Shown: in pieces, positions 14,936-15,184 of the stretch
Position numbering within the stretch: the first letter of the stretch is position 1
Layout: every line of letters begins with the position of its first letter
Source of the DNA: Cyanobacteria bacterium UBA7753
GTDB taxonomy: Bacteria; Cyanobacteriota; Vampirovibrionia; Gastranaerophilales; Gastranaerophilaceae
NCBI GenBank assembly: GCA_002481545.1
Contig: DLEF01000011.1
Span: forward strand, 1-15,184
Length of the DNA: 15,184 bases
Direction of reading: 5' to 3'
Translations under genes and position numbers: made by a program
The notes under the pieces: model-generated
What the model was told of the DNA's origin: nothing
What the model saw: the letters and a program-made list of their open reading frames with translations, nothing else
Database searches by the model: none

Positions 14936-15184
14936 CCCCCTCACCCTGTTTTCTAATATTTTAAAGTTATCACTTTAAAACATAAGAAAACAGACCTCTC
15001 CCGCAGACGGGAGCGAGGTTTAAGATTTTGCTGTCGCAAAATCTTTACCGTTGCTTATGCAACGGTTGTAACCCTCGCCACTTGGGGGGAGAGGGTTGAG
15101 TCATCTTGAGCGTTTACCGTTGAATTATAACTAAACCTATCATATAAAAGCGAAGGATCTCAGTTAGAAATTCGGGTGAGGGGG
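14936..15184. repeat. Inverted-repeat-bounded element containing five tandem hairpins
   Basis: The ends are 11-bp perfect inverted repeats: CCCCCTCACCC (14936-14946) and GGGTGAGGGGG (15174-15184). Between them come five stem-loops in a row. Hairpin 1 (14946-14993) pairs CTGTTTTCT with AGAAAACAG and TTTTAAAGT with ACTTTAAAA, with a tetraloop. Hairpin 2 (14994-15019) has CTCCCG and CGGGAG. Hairpin 3 (15022-15045) pairs AAGATTTTGC with GCAAAATCTT. Hairpin 4 (15047-15066) pairs ACCGTTGC with GCAACGGT. Hairpin 5 (15070-15097) pairs AACCCTC with GAGGGTT. No open frame of note is inside. It may be a non-autonomous transposable repeat or a structured intergenic RNA. The right end may continue beyond the window. 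Confidence 0.75.

Noticed and set aside
1..15184. tRNA, rRNA or riboswitch genes.
   Set aside because: I saw no tRNA cloverleaf, rRNA segment or recognisable riboswitch core in the non-coding stretches, though a covariance-model search was not possible.

Overview
The window is low-GC bacterial chromosome (hand counts of 60-base stretches run from about 20% to 47% G+C). Housekeeping genes flank an inserted-looking defence operon. Protein style and base composition suggest an uncultured gut-type bacterium, perhaps of the Gastranaerophilales (Vampirovibrionia/Melainabacteria). That placement is inference only, because no rRNA or marker tree is available here.

Region 1 (1-4788) holds core genes on the plus strand. 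They are the tail of a small membrane protein, hisS, a stand-alone transketolase N-terminal half, rsmE and cca. The last three are packed with 5 nt or negative spacing and probably share the promoter just upstream of 1840. The 408 bases between hisS and the transketolase gene hold degenerate inverted repeats and no convincing gene.

Region 2 (4800-12932) is a complete type I restriction-modification locus of the EcoAI/EcoEI style, carrying three extra genes. Its order is hsdM, an unrecognised 335-aa gene, a 138-aa membrane protein, hsdS, an AlbA_2/Schlafen-like ATPase with a winged-helix tail, and hsdR. It reads as two transcription units. The unit hsdM to hsdS has abutting or overlapping genes. 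The AlbA_2-type gene and hsdR overlap by 8 nt and have their own promoter at 8936-8941. The 335-aa and 138-aa genes and much of hsdS are visibly more AT-rich than hsdM or hsdR, as if swapped in as a block.

Region 3 (12943-14862) is a minus-strand operon of rsgA followed by ispA, convergent with hsdR. From 14936 to the window edge lies a repeat element bounded by 11-bp inverted repeats and containing five consecutive hairpins.

The main points for follow-up are these. Three genes (hisS, the AlbA_2-type gene, rsgA) have promoters placed so that their mRNAs should be leaderless. The 335-aa passenger ends in QLHLF, which fits the beta-sliding-clamp-binding consensus. The AlbA_2 ATPase may regulate restriction because it is coupled to hsdR. 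The terminal multi-hairpin repeat shares an end motif with the repeat downstream of hisS.
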